Below, one piece after another: positions 25,410-33,739 of a stretch of DNA of 45,731 nucleotides (positions are counted from its first letter, which is position 1; every line of letters begins with the position of its first letter). The stretch lies in the NCBI GenBank assembly GCA_964492555.1, contig CAZBKQ010000020.1, forward strand, positions 1 to 45,731, given 5' to 3'. The notes under the pieces were generated by a model. The model did not search any database and was not told the origin of the DNA. It was given only the letters and a program-made list of their open reading frames with translations. The translations under genes were made by a program, and so were the position numbers. This stretch comes from GCA-2709075 sp964492555 (lineage in GTDB: Bacteria > Pseudomonadota > Alphaproteobacteria > MPNO01 > UBA2964).

Positions 25410-27972
25410 TCAAAATCCTGTTCGGTACATATATTACGCGTTGTATCGATTTGCCTTCCAGCGCCTGCGCGACCGAAGGTTCCTTGAACGCCAGCTCTTC
25501 CGCTTCGGCCTGTTCGGCATCACGCCGGATTTCAATTGTCCCCTTCAGCTTACCCCGCACCTGAACCGCCAGCGTGACGGTGTCCTCGACCAGCAAAGAC
25601 GGCTCCGCTTCCGGCCAGGGCTGGTCCGCGACGAGCCCGTCCTTGCCGATCCGATGCCACATCTCTTCGGCAAGATGGGGCGTCATCGGTCCCAGCAGAA
25701 GGGTCAGAATTTCAAGCGATTCCGCCACAACGCCTTGCGCCACCGGGTCATCGCCTTTGAATTCGGTCAGCTGGTTCACCAGCTCATATATGCGCGCGAC
25801 CGCGCGGTTGAAGCGGAAATTTTCCAAATCCCCGGTTACGCCGTCGATCGTTTTGTGAACCGCCTGCCGCAGCGCCAGCGTCTCACCGTCGGCCGCCGCG
25901 TCATCCGGCGTTCCGCCAGCTTCGGCCGGAAAACGATCCGCCAGCCGCCAGAGCCGGTTCATAAACCGCCAGGCGCCGGCAATGCCGGATTCCGTCCATT
26001 CCAGATCGCGGTCCGGCGGGCTGTCCGAGAGCATAAACCAGCGCGCCGTGTCCGCGCCGTACCCGTTTATAATGTCTTCCGGATCGACGACGTTCTTTTT
26101 CGACTTGCTCATCTTTTCGGAACGGCCGACCGTCACCGGCGCGCCGCCGTCCGCGGCGATAAACCCGCCATCCGCGCCATCCACGATATCCGCCGGCGAC
26201 AACCACTGGCCGTCGGCGGATTGATAGGTCTCGTGACAGACCATCCCTTGTGTAAACAACCCGGCGAAGGGCTCTTCCTGCGCTGCCCAGCCGGTTTTTT
26301 TCATCGCGCGGGTGAAGAAACGCGAATAGAGCAAATGCAGAATCGCGTGCTCGATCCCGCCGATATATTGATCGACCGGCATCCAGTAATCCGCCGCGTT
26401 CCGATCAACCGGCGCATCCGCAGCCGGCGAACAGAACCGGGCGAAATACCAGGATGAATCGACAAAGGTGTCCATCGTGTCGGTTTCGCGCCGCGCCGCC
26501 GCGCCGCAGGACGGGCAATCAACATTCTTCCAGGTCGGGTGCCGGTCCAGCGGATTGCCGGGTTCGTCAAAGGTGACGTCTTCCGGCAGGGAAACCGGCA
26601 AATCCTCTCGCGGTACCGGGACGATGCCGCAATTATCGCAATGGATCACGGGAATGGGGCAGCCCCAGTAACGCTGGCGGGAAATTCCCCAGTCGCGCAG
26701 GCGGAAATTGATTTCGCGGTCGCCTTCGCCGGATTCCTCCAGACGGTCGGCGATCTCGGTCTTGGCCGCGTCGATATCCAGCCCGTCGAGGAAATCCGAA
26801 TTTATATGAGTGCCCGGACCGGTATAGGCCTCGGTGCCGATTTCGAAATCGGCGGCATCCGCGCCCGGCGGCAAAACGACCGGGGTTACTTCCAGCCCGT
26901 ATTTCCGGGCGAAATCCAGATCGCGCTGATCATGCGCGGGGCAGCCGAAAATCGCGCCCGTGCCATATTCCATCAGCACGAAATTGGCGACATAAAGCGG
27001 CAGCGTCTTGTTCTCAACAAAGGGATGACGGATGCGCAACCCGGTATCGAATCCCTGTTTCTCGGCCTGTTCGAGAACCGCCTCGCTGGTGCCCAACCGC
27101 CGGCATTCCTCGATAAAGGCCTGTAAATCCGCAGAATCAGCCGTCAATTCTCCGGCCAGCGGATGATCAGCGGAAATTGCGCAAAAGCTCGCCCCGAACA
27201 GCGTATCGGGCCGGGTGGTAAAAACCTCAAGCCGGTCATCGCGCCCGTCAATGGCGAAACGCACTCGCATGCCTTCCGACCGGCCGATCCAGTTTTCCTG
27301 CATTGTTCGCACCCGGGCGGGCCAACGCTCCAGCGTGTCCAGATCGTTGCGCAAATCCTCGGCAAAATCGGTAATCCGGAAAAACCATTGCGACAGTTCG
27401 CGCTTCTCGACCTCCGCGCCCGACCGCCATCCGCGCCCCTCGATCACCTGTTCATTGGCGAGCACGGTATTATCGACCGGGTCCCAATTGACCCAGCTTT
27501 TCCGGCGGTAAACCAGCCCTGCTTCCAGAAAATCCAGGAACATGGCCTGTTCATGCCGGTAATAGGCCGGATCGCAGGTGGCGATTTCGCGCGACCAGTC
27601 AATCGACAGCCCCATCATCTTCAGTTGATCGCGCATGGTGTCGATATTGCGCCAGGTCCAGTCGGCGGGATGAACCTTCTGTTCCATGGCGGCGTTTTCC
27701 GCCGGCATGCCGAACGCGTCCCATCCCATCGGATGCAGAACGTTAAATCCGCGCGCCCTCTTATACCGGGCGACGACATCGCCCATCGTATAGTTCCGGA
27801 CATGGCCCATATGGATGCGCCCCGACGGGTAGGGAAACATTTCCAGCACGTAATATTTCGGCCGGGCGGGGTCTTCCGTGGCCTTGAAAGAATGGTTGTC
27901 TTCCCAGGCGGCCTGCCAGCGCGCCTCGGCATCCTTGAAGGCGTATCGCGAATTTTCCTGCGTATCTGTCAT
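25393..27972 (-). CDS. leuS: LeuS, leucyl-tRNA synthetase
   Basis: Class I aminoacyl-tRNA synthetase. The HIGH-type motif reads PYPSGRIHMGH (about residues 48-58), followed by HPMGWDAFGMPAENAA. The editing domain (CP1) contains FTTRPDTLFGASF, and the zinc-ribbon-like segment has CDNCGIVP and CPSCG. The KMSKS motif is KMSKSKKNVVDPEDII at about residue 619, then the anticodon-binding helical bundle and a C-terminal domain. 859 residues, full-length. No clear Shine-Dalgarno. It lies 126 bp after the DUF3576 gene, with a hairpin in between. Confidence 0.98.
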   Translation of the reverse strand: MTDTQENSRYAFKDAEARWQAAWEDNHSFKATEDPARPKYYVLEMFPYPSGRIHMGHVRNYTMGDVVARYKRARGFNVLHPMGWDAFGMPAENAAMEQKVHPADWTWRNIDTMRDQLKMMGLSIDWSREIATCDPAYYRHEQAMFLDFLEAGLVYRRKSWVNWDPVDNTVLANEQVIEGRGWRSGAEVEKRELSQWFFRITDFAEDLRNDLDTLERWPARVRTMQENWIGRSEGMRVRFAIDGRDDRLEVFTTRPDTLFGASFCAISADHPLAGELTADSADLQAFIEECRRLGTSEAVLEQAEKQGFDTGLRIRHPFVENKTLPLYVANFVLMEYGTGAIFGCPAHDQRDLDFARKYGLEVTPVVLPPGADAADFEIGTEAYTGPGTHINSDFLDGLDIDAAKTEIADRLEESGEGDREINFRLRDWGISRQRYWGCPIPVIHCDNCGIVPVPREDLPVSLPEDVTFDEPGNPLDRHPTWKNVDCPSCGAAARRETDTMDTFVDSSWYFARFCSPAADAPVDRNAADYWMPVDQYIGGIEHAILHLLYSRFFTRAMKKTGWAAQEEPFAGLFTQGMVCHETYQSADGQWLSPADIVDGADGGFIAADGGAPVTVGRSEKMSKSKKNVVDPEDIINGYGADTARWFMLSDSPPDRDLEWTESGIAGAWRFMNRLWRLADRFPAEAGGTPDDAAADGETLALRQAVHKTIDGVTGDLENFRFNRAVARIYELVNQLTEFKGDDPVAQGVVAESLEILTLLLGPMTPHLAEEMWHRIGKDGLVADQPWPEAEPSLLVEDTVTLAVQVRGKLKGTIEIRRDAEQAEAEELAFKEPSVAQALEGKSIQRVIYVPNRILNVVHS

Positions 27973-28034
27973 GATCGGTCGGGGTCGGTTGCGTCCGCAT
28001 CAACGCGGCGCCTTGTCAGTCGGAATAAACGAAT

Positions 28035-28067
28035 TTCGGCGGCCGCGACTTTCTCACGACCGCCGAA
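28035..28067 (-). terminator. Hairpin after the DUF3576 lipoprotein gene
   Basis: Perfect 8-bp inverted repeat TTCGGCGG...CCGCCGAA with a 17-nt loop, downstream of the DUF3576 stop. On the minus strand it is followed by ATTCGTTTATT, a poor U-tract, so it is a weak intrinsic terminator or attenuator before leuS. Confidence 0.5.
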
Positions 28068-28098
28068 GGGCTGCAAGCAATGAGAAAATCCGCCGGGG

Positions 28099-28659
28099 TT
28101 ACTGATCGGCCGAGGCGACCCGCAATTGCCGGGCGCGGGTCAGAATCTGGTTCTCCAGCTTGACCGCCGTATCGTCCGAAACCTTGCTGGTGCGCCATTG
28201 ACCGTTATTGGACCGTTCGCGGAAAACCGCCACACGGACACCATCGGCGCGGAGCTGCCGGCCGAGAATATAGACGCTCATCTTGTAGCGCTCATTCGGG
28301 GTTTCCGGCGGGCTGTACCAGTCGGTAATGATAACGCCGCCGAACGGATCGGCCGAGGATAGCGGCATAAAGGAAACCGTATCGAGAGAGGCGCGCCACA
28401 GGAAGCTGTTCACGCCGATGCCCGACCCTTCGATGACCTTTTTGCCGCCGCCGCCGAGCCCGAACAGGTCGAGCCCGTCATCGCCGAAAACGGTGCCGCG
28501 TTCCTTCCCTTCGCGTTCGAGTTCGACATCTGTCGAAACATTGCCAGGGTCAATCGGGTCGATTTGTGCGAATTCCCTTTCTCCCTGAAGGCCGCACCCA
28601 GAAAGTAAGCCGCATATCGCGATCAGGGAAACAAAAATGCCCGGTTTGAACAGCCTCAT
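28099..28659 (-). CDS. DUF3576 lipoprotein
   Basis: 186-residue predicted lipoprotein: the signal peptide MRLFKPGIFVSLIAICGLLSGC ends in lipobox LLSGC. The mature part has a short acidic linker, a glycine-rich stretch (LFGLGGGGKK) and the DUF3576 core (GVNSFLWRASLDTVSFMPLSSADPFGGVIITDWYS, ERYKMSVYILGRQLRADGVRVAVF). The family is largely confined to Alphaproteobacteria and its role is unknown; outer-membrane or periplasmic location is inferred. The ATG at 28659 was chosen over an upstream ATG at 28749 because it begins the signal peptide. Divergent from the porin gene. Confidence 0.9.
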   Translation of the reverse strand: MRLFKPGIFVSLIAICGLLSGCGLQGEREFAQIDPIDPGNVSTDVELEREGKERGTVFGDDGLDLFGLGGGGKKVIEGSGIGVNSFLWRASLDTVSFMPLSSADPFGGVIITDWYSPPETPNERYKMSVYILGRQLRADGVRVAVFRERSNNGQWRTSKVSDDTAVKLENQILTRARQLRVASADQ

Positions 28660-28804
28660 CCGATGGATACTCCGATTGGTTCCAGATATACCGGGCATGG
28701 GAATACCATCTCCCGGCATTAGACCGGTTTGATCCATTCTTCGCCGCACCGGTGTAATTTACTGAAATATAAAAAAAGAACACTCTTTACACAAGGAATT
28801 GACA

Positions 28805-28848
28805 CCACATGTGTGGTTCGGACACGCTGTCCGTGGCAAAAATGCCAC
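28805..28848. repeat. Three adjacent inverted repeats upstream of the porin promoter
   Basis: CCACA-TG-TGTGG (28805-28816), GGACA-CGC-TGTCC (28820-28832) and GTGGCA-AAAA-TGCCAC (28833-28848). All arms are perfect. They end 4 bp before the -35-like element, a typical place for activator or repressor operators. Confidence 0.65.
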
Positions 28849-28852
28849 AGAT

Positions 28853-28882
28853 GTGAAAAATATGCATCAGAATCACTATAAC
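28853..28882 (+). promoter_or_regulatory. Putative porin promoter
   Basis: GTGAAA (4 of 6 to TTGACA), an 18-bp spacer and TATAAC (5 of 6 to TATAAT). It would give a leader of about 80 nt before the porin start. Confidence 0.45.
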
Positions 28883-28970
28883 CGCTTGCGAATGGCGGCA
28901 GTTATTGTAAAACCGACGCCGTGATAATTAAGTCACATTAACACCTAACTCTCAAACGTAGAGGAATGAC

Positions 28971-30095
28971 ATGAATAAATCGAAACTTCTCGCGAGCACG
29001 GTTCTCGTATCTGCCGCGACCATGATGGCGGCTGGCCCTGTCAGCGCGGCCAAGCTGTCGCTCGGCGGCTATTTTGAACAGTGGATCGGTTGGGCCGATG
29101 CGGACAACCTGTCCGGCCTGCAGAACAAACTCGACATCAAGCAGGACTCGGAAATCTACTTCTCCTTCAAGGAAAAGCTGGATAACGGCCTGACCGTTGG
29201 CGGCCGCATGGAAATGGAAGCCGGCGTTGGTAACAACGACGGTATTTCCGCCGCCAATGACGCCGCGCCGAACTCCGGCAACACCCAGGGTGCTGGCTTC
29301 GACGAAGCCTCGGTCTACGTTTCCGGTTCCTTCGGTAAGGTTCAGCTCGGCAACAATGACGTCGCCGCGGCCTATACCGGCGGCATCAGCGTTGTTGGTC
29401 CTGTCGGCCATATCAAATCCGATGCGGGCGACTGGCTCTATTACGGCTCGGCGATGAACAACACCGATCTCGACCTTGGCATCGGTGATGCCGGAAACAT
29501 CACCTACTGGACGCCTAAAATCGGCGGCCTGCAGCTGATTGCTTCCTACACGCCGGATAGTTCCGATTCGCTGATTGGTGATTATGACGCTGGCGAAACC
29601 GCCGGCGCGCATAACCACGTTTCCATGAGCCTTCAGTACAATGGCAAGGTCGACGGCGGAAAATTCAAGATCGCCGGCGGTCTGTCCACCGTTGAAAATA
29701 CCGATGCCGCTGGCGACGACCAGGAATACGGCTTCAACGTGGCGGCTGATGTGAGAATGGGCAGTTTCCGGGTCACCGCAGCCTATGCTCACGAATATGA
29801 CACCAATGACGACGATATTTTCTGGGGCATCGGTGTCCGCTACAAGCTGGACAAGGTCAACGAAATCAGTGTTGGTTATGGCAACAGTGAGACCCAGGCT
29901 GGCACCGGCGGTACTGATGAGACCACCAAGCTGTACACGCTCGGCTATAATCGCAACATGGGCAAAGGCGTGAATTTCGCCGCGTCCCTGTTCAAGGCCG
30001 ATCACGATGACAGCACTGCCGCGGGTGCTCAGACCGGTCGTAACCGCGACGTCAACGATTTCGGTATCGTTGGTGGTATCCGCGTTAACTTCTAA
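28971..30095 (+). CDS. Outer-membrane porin (Gram-negative porin family)
   Basis: 374 residues with a Sec signal peptide (MNKSKLLASTVLVSAATMMAAGPVSAA, cleavage about residue 26). The mature protein is acidic, rich in G, N and D, with alternating beta strands, and starts KLSLGGYFEQWIGWA; this and the terminal phenylalanine (GIRVNF) mark a trimeric general porin of the type abundant in Rhodospirillales. FDEASVYVSGSFGKVQLGNND is the family's characteristic early strand pair. It has a good RBS, biased codons and a strong terminator, consistent with high expression. Solute preference cannot be told. Confidence 0.92.
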   Translation: MNKSKLLASTVLVSAATMMAAGPVSAAKLSLGGYFEQWIGWADADNLSGLQNKLDIKQDSEIYFSFKEKLDNGLTVGGRMEMEAGVGNNDGISAANDAAPNSGNTQGAGFDEASVYVSGSFGKVQLGNNDVAAAYTGGISVVGPVGHIKSDAGDWLYYGSAMNNTDLDLGIGDAGNITYWTPKIGGLQLIASYTPDSSDSLIGDYDAGETAGAHNHVSMSLQYNGKVDGGKFKIAGGLSTVENTDAAGDDQEYGFNVAADVRMGSFRVTAAYAHEYDTNDDDIFWGIGVRYKLDKVNEISVGYGNSETQAGTGGTDETTKLYTLGYNRNMGKGVNFAASLFKADHDDSTAAGAQTGRNRDVNDFGIVGGIRVNF

Positions 30096-30120
30096 GACCT
30101 GATCCAGGTACTTGGAAAAG

Positions 30121-30152
30121 ATTGGGGGGCCTTCGGGCCCCCCAATTTTTTT
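30121..30152 (+). terminator. Rho-independent terminator of the porin gene
   Basis: A perfect 11-bp stem ATTGGGGGGCC/GGCCCCCCAAT with a TTCG tetraloop, followed by a run of seven T. It lies 25 bp after the porin stop. Confidence 0.95.
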
Positions 30153-30168
30153 GCGTTTGTACCTTGCG

Positions 30169-31191
30169 TTACGGCTCTTTCGCCGGGTTCAATGAAAACC
30201 GCCCCGCCCCGTAACGAAAGCCTTTCAGGTTCGCCTCTAGCTGGCGCTTGAATTCCGGATCGCCCGACAGGTCCTTGATCTGCTTCGCCCATTTTCTCAA
30301 ATAAAAATCGACCGGGTCTTTCTCCCGCAAAACCGCATTGACGGGCGCGCGGAAAAATTCCTCGCGCATCGCCATCTCAAAGGCCAGTGAAATAACATCC
30401 ATCCCGATCATCTCGACCAACCCGAAGGCGAGATGGATCGACATGCCGTCGCGGCAGGTCGCGTGATGGAAATAGCCCGACGGGATATAGACCAGATCGC
30501 CGGGCTCAAATTCGAAATCCAGCAACGGCGCATTGCGCGACCCTTCCGGATTCATCTGTTTCCGGTTCTTGAAGGCGGGATGATTGATCGGATATTCGAT
30601 GGCCTGTTCGAACACCTGCCAGTGCTTTTTACCCTCGACCTGAAAGGCCAGAACATCGTGGACATCGTAATGGACCGGGAAAGCCTGATGGTCCTTTTGC
30701 GAAAAATACAGATTGCAATCCAGCTTGCCGCCGGTCCAGTCGGCGAGCGTTTCGCGGATTTCCATAACGCCGGCGGACAGTCCGCAAATATCGTTCAACA
30801 CAACGGAACTGCCGTGGGCGAGGGTTTGTTGTAAACCGGCCGGGTTGAGCTCATGCTTCTGGCTCTTCGGCGATTGCAGCGTGTGGAACAGACCGCCCGG
30901 CGGCACAGGCTCGTGATCCAGAAATACCTGCAGCCGGTCGGGCGACCAGATCCCCGCCTGATTGACCAGCGCCTCAAATTCCTCAACCGTGAAATATGAG
31001 GCGATATTTGCGACCGCGCCCTTGCCCAGCCAGGGCTTGCGTTCGCGCCGCGCCGTCTGAAGCTCTTCCAAAAGCGCGTTGTCCCGGATTAACTCTTCCA
31101 CCTGAACCTTGCTTCCCTGTCTGAATTTCCCGAATATCTCACTATAAATCACTCGGTCCCCGCAGGCGAACCCGATGCCGGGTTTTTTCAC
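30169..31191 (-). CDS. JmjC/cupin-4 type 2-oxoglutarate oxygenase (ribosomal-oxygenase-like)
   Basis: 340 residues. A double-stranded beta-helix domain carries the Fe(II)-binding HxD in PVHYDVHDVLAFQVEGKKHWQVF and the distal His in LVYIPSGYFHHATC. This layout matches the cupin_4 proteins related to bacterial YcfD/RoxA and human MINA53/NO66, which hydroxylate ribosomal proteins. The C-terminal part is helical, as expected for the dimerisation and winged-helix regions. The start is GTG at 31191 with no strong RBS, so the N-terminus is provisional. Divergent from yggS. The target protein is unknown. Confidence 0.8.
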   Translation of the reverse strand: MKKPGIGFACGDRVIYSEIFGKFRQGSKVQVEELIRDNALLEELQTARRERKPWLGKGAVANIASYFTVEEFEALVNQAGIWSPDRLQVFLDHEPVPPGGLFHTLQSPKSQKHELNPAGLQQTLAHGSSVVLNDICGLSAGVMEIRETLADWTGGKLDCNLYFSQKDHQAFPVHYDVHDVLAFQVEGKKHWQVFEQAIEYPINHPAFKNRKQMNPEGSRNAPLLDFEFEPGDLVYIPSGYFHHATCRDGMSIHLAFGLVEMIGMDVISLAFEMAMREEFFRAPVNAVLREKDPVDFYLRKWAKQIKDLSGDPEFKRQLEANLKGFRYGAGRFSLNPAKEP

Positions 31192-31244
31192 GCCATGGGA
31201 AACCGGAGGTCATGGGGCCAGTTTGAAACAGGATTATCGGACAG

Positions 31245-31943
31245 GTGGCTGACGGCGATCAACAGACAATAGGGAGCGGCATATCAGCGCGGCTTCGCGC
31301 GGTGCGGAATCAGATCGCGGAAGTGGCGGCGGATACCGGTCGCGATGCTGGCGATATCGATCTTCTGGCGGTATCGAAATTTCATCCCGCCGAAGCGGTG
31401 CAGGCGGCGCTTGAGGCAGGACAGCTTATGTTCGGCGAAAACCGGGTTCAGGAAGCGCAGTCGAAATATCCCGCGCTTAAAGCGGCCAACCCCGAACTGC
31501 GCTTGCATCTGATCGGGCCGCTGCAAAGCAACAAGGTGCGCGATGCGGTGGCGTTGTTCGATGTGATCGAAACGCTGGACCGGCCGCGCCTTGCCCGGGC
31601 GCTGGTAAAGGAGCGCGATCGCGGCGCGCCATGCCCGGAGCTGTTCATTCAGGTGAATACGGGTGAGGAACCGCAAAAGGCCGGCATTCCACCCGCCGAT
31701 GCCGATGATTTTATCCGCGAGGCCCGCGATGAAATGCATCTGCCGGTCACCGGGTTGATGTGTATCCCGCCGGCGGATGAGGAACCGGCGATGCATTTCG
31801 CGCTTCTGGCCGAATGTGCGCGGCGGAACGGGCTTCAGAAACTCAGCATGGGGATGAGCGGCGATTTCGAAACGGCCATCCGGCTGGGCGCGACGGAAAT
31901 CAGGGTCGGGACGGCAATTTTCGGATCGCGTCCCGCGCCGTAA
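31245..31943 (+). CDS. YggS/PROSC family PLP-homeostasis protein
   Basis: Pyridoxal-5'-phosphate-binding protein that buffers free PLP. The single-domain alanine-racemase-like barrel has the PLP lysine in LLAVSKFHP, then FGENRVQEAQSKYP, LHLIGPLQSNK and the phosphate-binding end LSMGMSGDFETAIRLGATEIRVGTAIFG. 232 residues from a GTG start at 31245. Its 3' end meets the convergent hypothetical gene 6 bp away. Confidence 0.95.
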   Translation: MADGDQQTIGSGISARLRAVRNQIAEVAADTGRDAGDIDLLAVSKFHPAEAVQAALEAGQLMFGENRVQEAQSKYPALKAANPELRLHLIGPLQSNKVRDAVALFDVIETLDRPRLARALVKERDRGAPCPELFIQVNTGEEPQKAGIPPADADDFIREARDEMHLPVTGLMCIPPADEEPAMHFALLAECARRNGLQKLSMGMSGDFETAIRLGATEIRVGTAIFGSRPAP

Positions 31944-31949
31944 CGGTTA

Positions 31950-32783
31950 TCAATTGGCCCGGCTCTGCAGAATTTTCTGATATTTTTTAAGCGCCAGTTC
32001 CATCGCCTGTCCGATTTCGGCGGGGCTGGCCGTCTGCGGCTGCGCCCATAGGGGTGTTGGCGAGGCGGTGGCGGGTGATCCCGCCTGCGCCACCTGCACC
32101 GGTGGATTTGCGGCAACCGCCGGCGCCTGTTTCCGTGATGGCGCATCCGGCGCGGGCCGGTCTTCGGCCGAAACCGGATCAGGTGCTTTTTCCTGAATGG
32201 TCGACAGCAATAGCGCGGCCTGGGCCTGTTGCTGTGCGCGAATTGCCTCGTCGATGCGTCCGTTCGCTGTGGCCGGACCCACGCTGGAGGCTGTCCTCTC
32301 CGCAGAATCCATGGTGACCGGCCTGGCCGGCGGCCCCGAGGCCGGTTCCGGCAGGGGGTTTTTCTCTGGCGGCAGGGATGCGACCTGAATTTCGGGTGCC
32401 CTGGGCGTATCCGTTGTCTTCCCGTCGCCACCAAAAAGAGATGCGACCTGCTCCTCGATCGTTCCGCCGGAAATTTCCTCCGCGGCCGCGACCAGACCCG
32501 CGGCGGCCACCCCGATAGGTCCGCCGTAAAGCGCGCCACCCGCGACGCGCGCGCCGGTGCCGATCTCGTCGCCGCTGACCATTCGGTAAAGTGTGGAGAC
32601 CACCGGGATGTGCTGCAACGGGTTGATGACATCAATCACGTCGGATAGCTCGACGTTCGACAGCTTGTCCATAAATTCGCTAAAGCTCATTTCCGGCACG
32701 CCGTCGGCATCGTAATCTTCCGACAGCGCTGGAATCGGCCGGTCCGCGGACGCCACGGCGTTTTGTGCTGGGGTGATCGGCAT
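31950..32783 (-). CDS. Conserved hypothetical protein with glycine-zipper-like segment
   Basis: 277 residues, function not recognised. The N-terminal third is conserved-looking: EMSFSEFMDKLSNVELSDVIDVINP, then PLQHIPVVSTLYRMVSGDEIG, and a Gly/Ala-rich segment ARVAGGALYGGPIGVAAAGLV that could pack as a glycine zipper in a membrane. The rest is low-complexity Pro/Ala/Gln linker ending in a short predicted helix (AEIGQAMELALKKYQKILQS). Proteins with the PLQHIPVVSTLYR segment are familiar from Rhodospirillales and relatives. ATG at 32783 has GGGAG 6 nt upstream; an in-frame ATG at 32801 is possible. No signal peptide. Confidence 0.8.
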   Translation of the reverse strand: MPITPAQNAVASADRPIPALSEDYDADGVPEMSFSEFMDKLSNVELSDVIDVINPLQHIPVVSTLYRMVSGDEIGTGARVAGGALYGGPIGVAAAGLVAAAEEISGGTIEEQVASLFGGDGKTTDTPRAPEIQVASLPPEKNPLPEPASGPPARPVTMDSAERTASSVGPATANGRIDEAIRAQQQAQAALLLSTIQEKAPDPVSAEDRPAPDAPSRKQAPAVAANPPVQVAQAGSPATASPTPLWAQPQTASPAEIGQAMELALKKYQKILQSRAN

Positions 32784-33036
32784 AGTGTCTCCCGGATTCA
32801 ATCGGATTGGTTAATGCAAGCCCGGGGCCAGTCGCGATCACCCATAAACCCCTGAAATTATTATATTTTCATAAACGCGGCGGCAAACCGCCCGGCAAAA
32901 AATTCCGGGCCGCCGGAATATTCGGCCCGCTTGCGGGGGGTTGTGAATTATGTGTAGTTTCCCCATCTTTCACTGCAATCCCATGTCCGCGCGCGGTTAG
33001 GCGGCGCGGGCGGAACGAACAGGGCGGAAAAAAAGA

Positions 33037-33726
33037 ATGGCTCAGGAAAAGAAAATTTTTCTGGTCGAAGACGATCCCGATCTCGCGGTCTCGCTTGCCG
33101 AACAGCTGGAACTGCATGAGGACTTCAGGATCGTGACCGTCGATACGGGCGCAGATGCCATGGCCGCAGTAAAGGATGCGCATTTCGATCTGCTGATCCT
33201 CGATGTCGGTCTGCCGGATATGGACGGGCGTGAACTATGCCGCCTGATGCGCCGCGCCGATGTATCCGCCCCGATCATCATGCTGACTGGCGCCGACAGT
33301 GATGCCGATACGATCCTCGGGCTCGAATCCGGCGCCAATGATTACATCACCAAACCGTTCAAGCTGGGCGTTCTGCTTGCCCGCATCCGGGCGCAGCTTC
33401 GCCAGCACGAACGCAGCGAGGACGCGGTCTTTACGCTCGGGCCATTTACTTTCCGCCCGTCCGCGAAAACGCTGATCGATCCGGAAACGGACAAGAAGGT
33501 GCGGCTGACGGAAAAAGAAGCGGCGATCCTGAAATATCTGTTCCGCTCGGGCGATTCCGTTATCGGACGGGATGAGCTGTTGAACGAGGTCTGGGGCTAT
33601 AATTCAGGAGTCACCACCCATACGCTTGAGACCCATGTCTACCGGCTGCGGCAAAAACTCGAAGCCGATCCGTCGAATGCGCAAATTCTGGTGACAGAAC
33701 CCGGCGGCTACCGGCTGGTGCCGTAG
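33037..33726 (+). CDS. OmpR/PhoB-family response regulator (orphan)
   Basis: 229 residues. The receiver domain has acidic pocket E11-D12-D13, phospho-acceptor D56 (LLILDVGLP), the switch threonine in IIMLTGADS and the lysine in ITKPFK. A C-terminal winged helix follows (VRLTEKEAAILKYLF, THTLETHVYRLRQKLE, YRLVP), so it is a DNA-binding transcription factor. No histidine kinase gene is adjacent, so partner and regulon are unknown. The 253-bp upstream region shared with the divergent hypothetical gene has several short GC hairpins. GGGCGGAAAAAAAGA precedes the ATG. Confidence 0.94.
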   Translation: MAQEKKIFLVEDDPDLAVSLAEQLELHEDFRIVTVDTGADAMAAVKDAHFDLLILDVGLPDMDGRELCRLMRRADVSAPIIMLTGADSDADTILGLESGANDYITKPFKLGVLLARIRAQLRQHERSEDAVFTLGPFTFRPSAKTLIDPETDKKVRLTEKEAAILKYLFRSGDSVIGRDELLNEVWGYNSGVTTHTLETHVYRLRQKLEADPSNAQILVTEPGGYRLVP

Positions 33727-33739
33727 CCGCCCGGCGGGC

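Larger units (their letters stand above)
28660..28970. promoter_or_regulatory. Divergent promoter region between DUF3576 and porin genes
   Basis: 311 bp without a gene. It contains three consecutive inverted repeats at 28805-28848, a plausible sigma-70 promoter for the porin at 28853-28882, and an AT-rich untranslated leader ending in AGAGGAATGAC before the porin ATG. No separate promoter for the leftward gene was resolved. Confidence 0.6.

Noticed and set aside
25363..26457. Long plus-strand open frame (364 codons) opposite leuS
   Set aside because: Antisense to well-conserved leuS codons; arginine/proline-rich shadow typical of GC-rich DNA, with no domain or RBS.
28938..30005. 355-codon minus-strand open frame opposite the porin
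   Set aside because: Shadow created by the biased codons of the highly expressed porin; it would start inside the gene and has no recognisable features.
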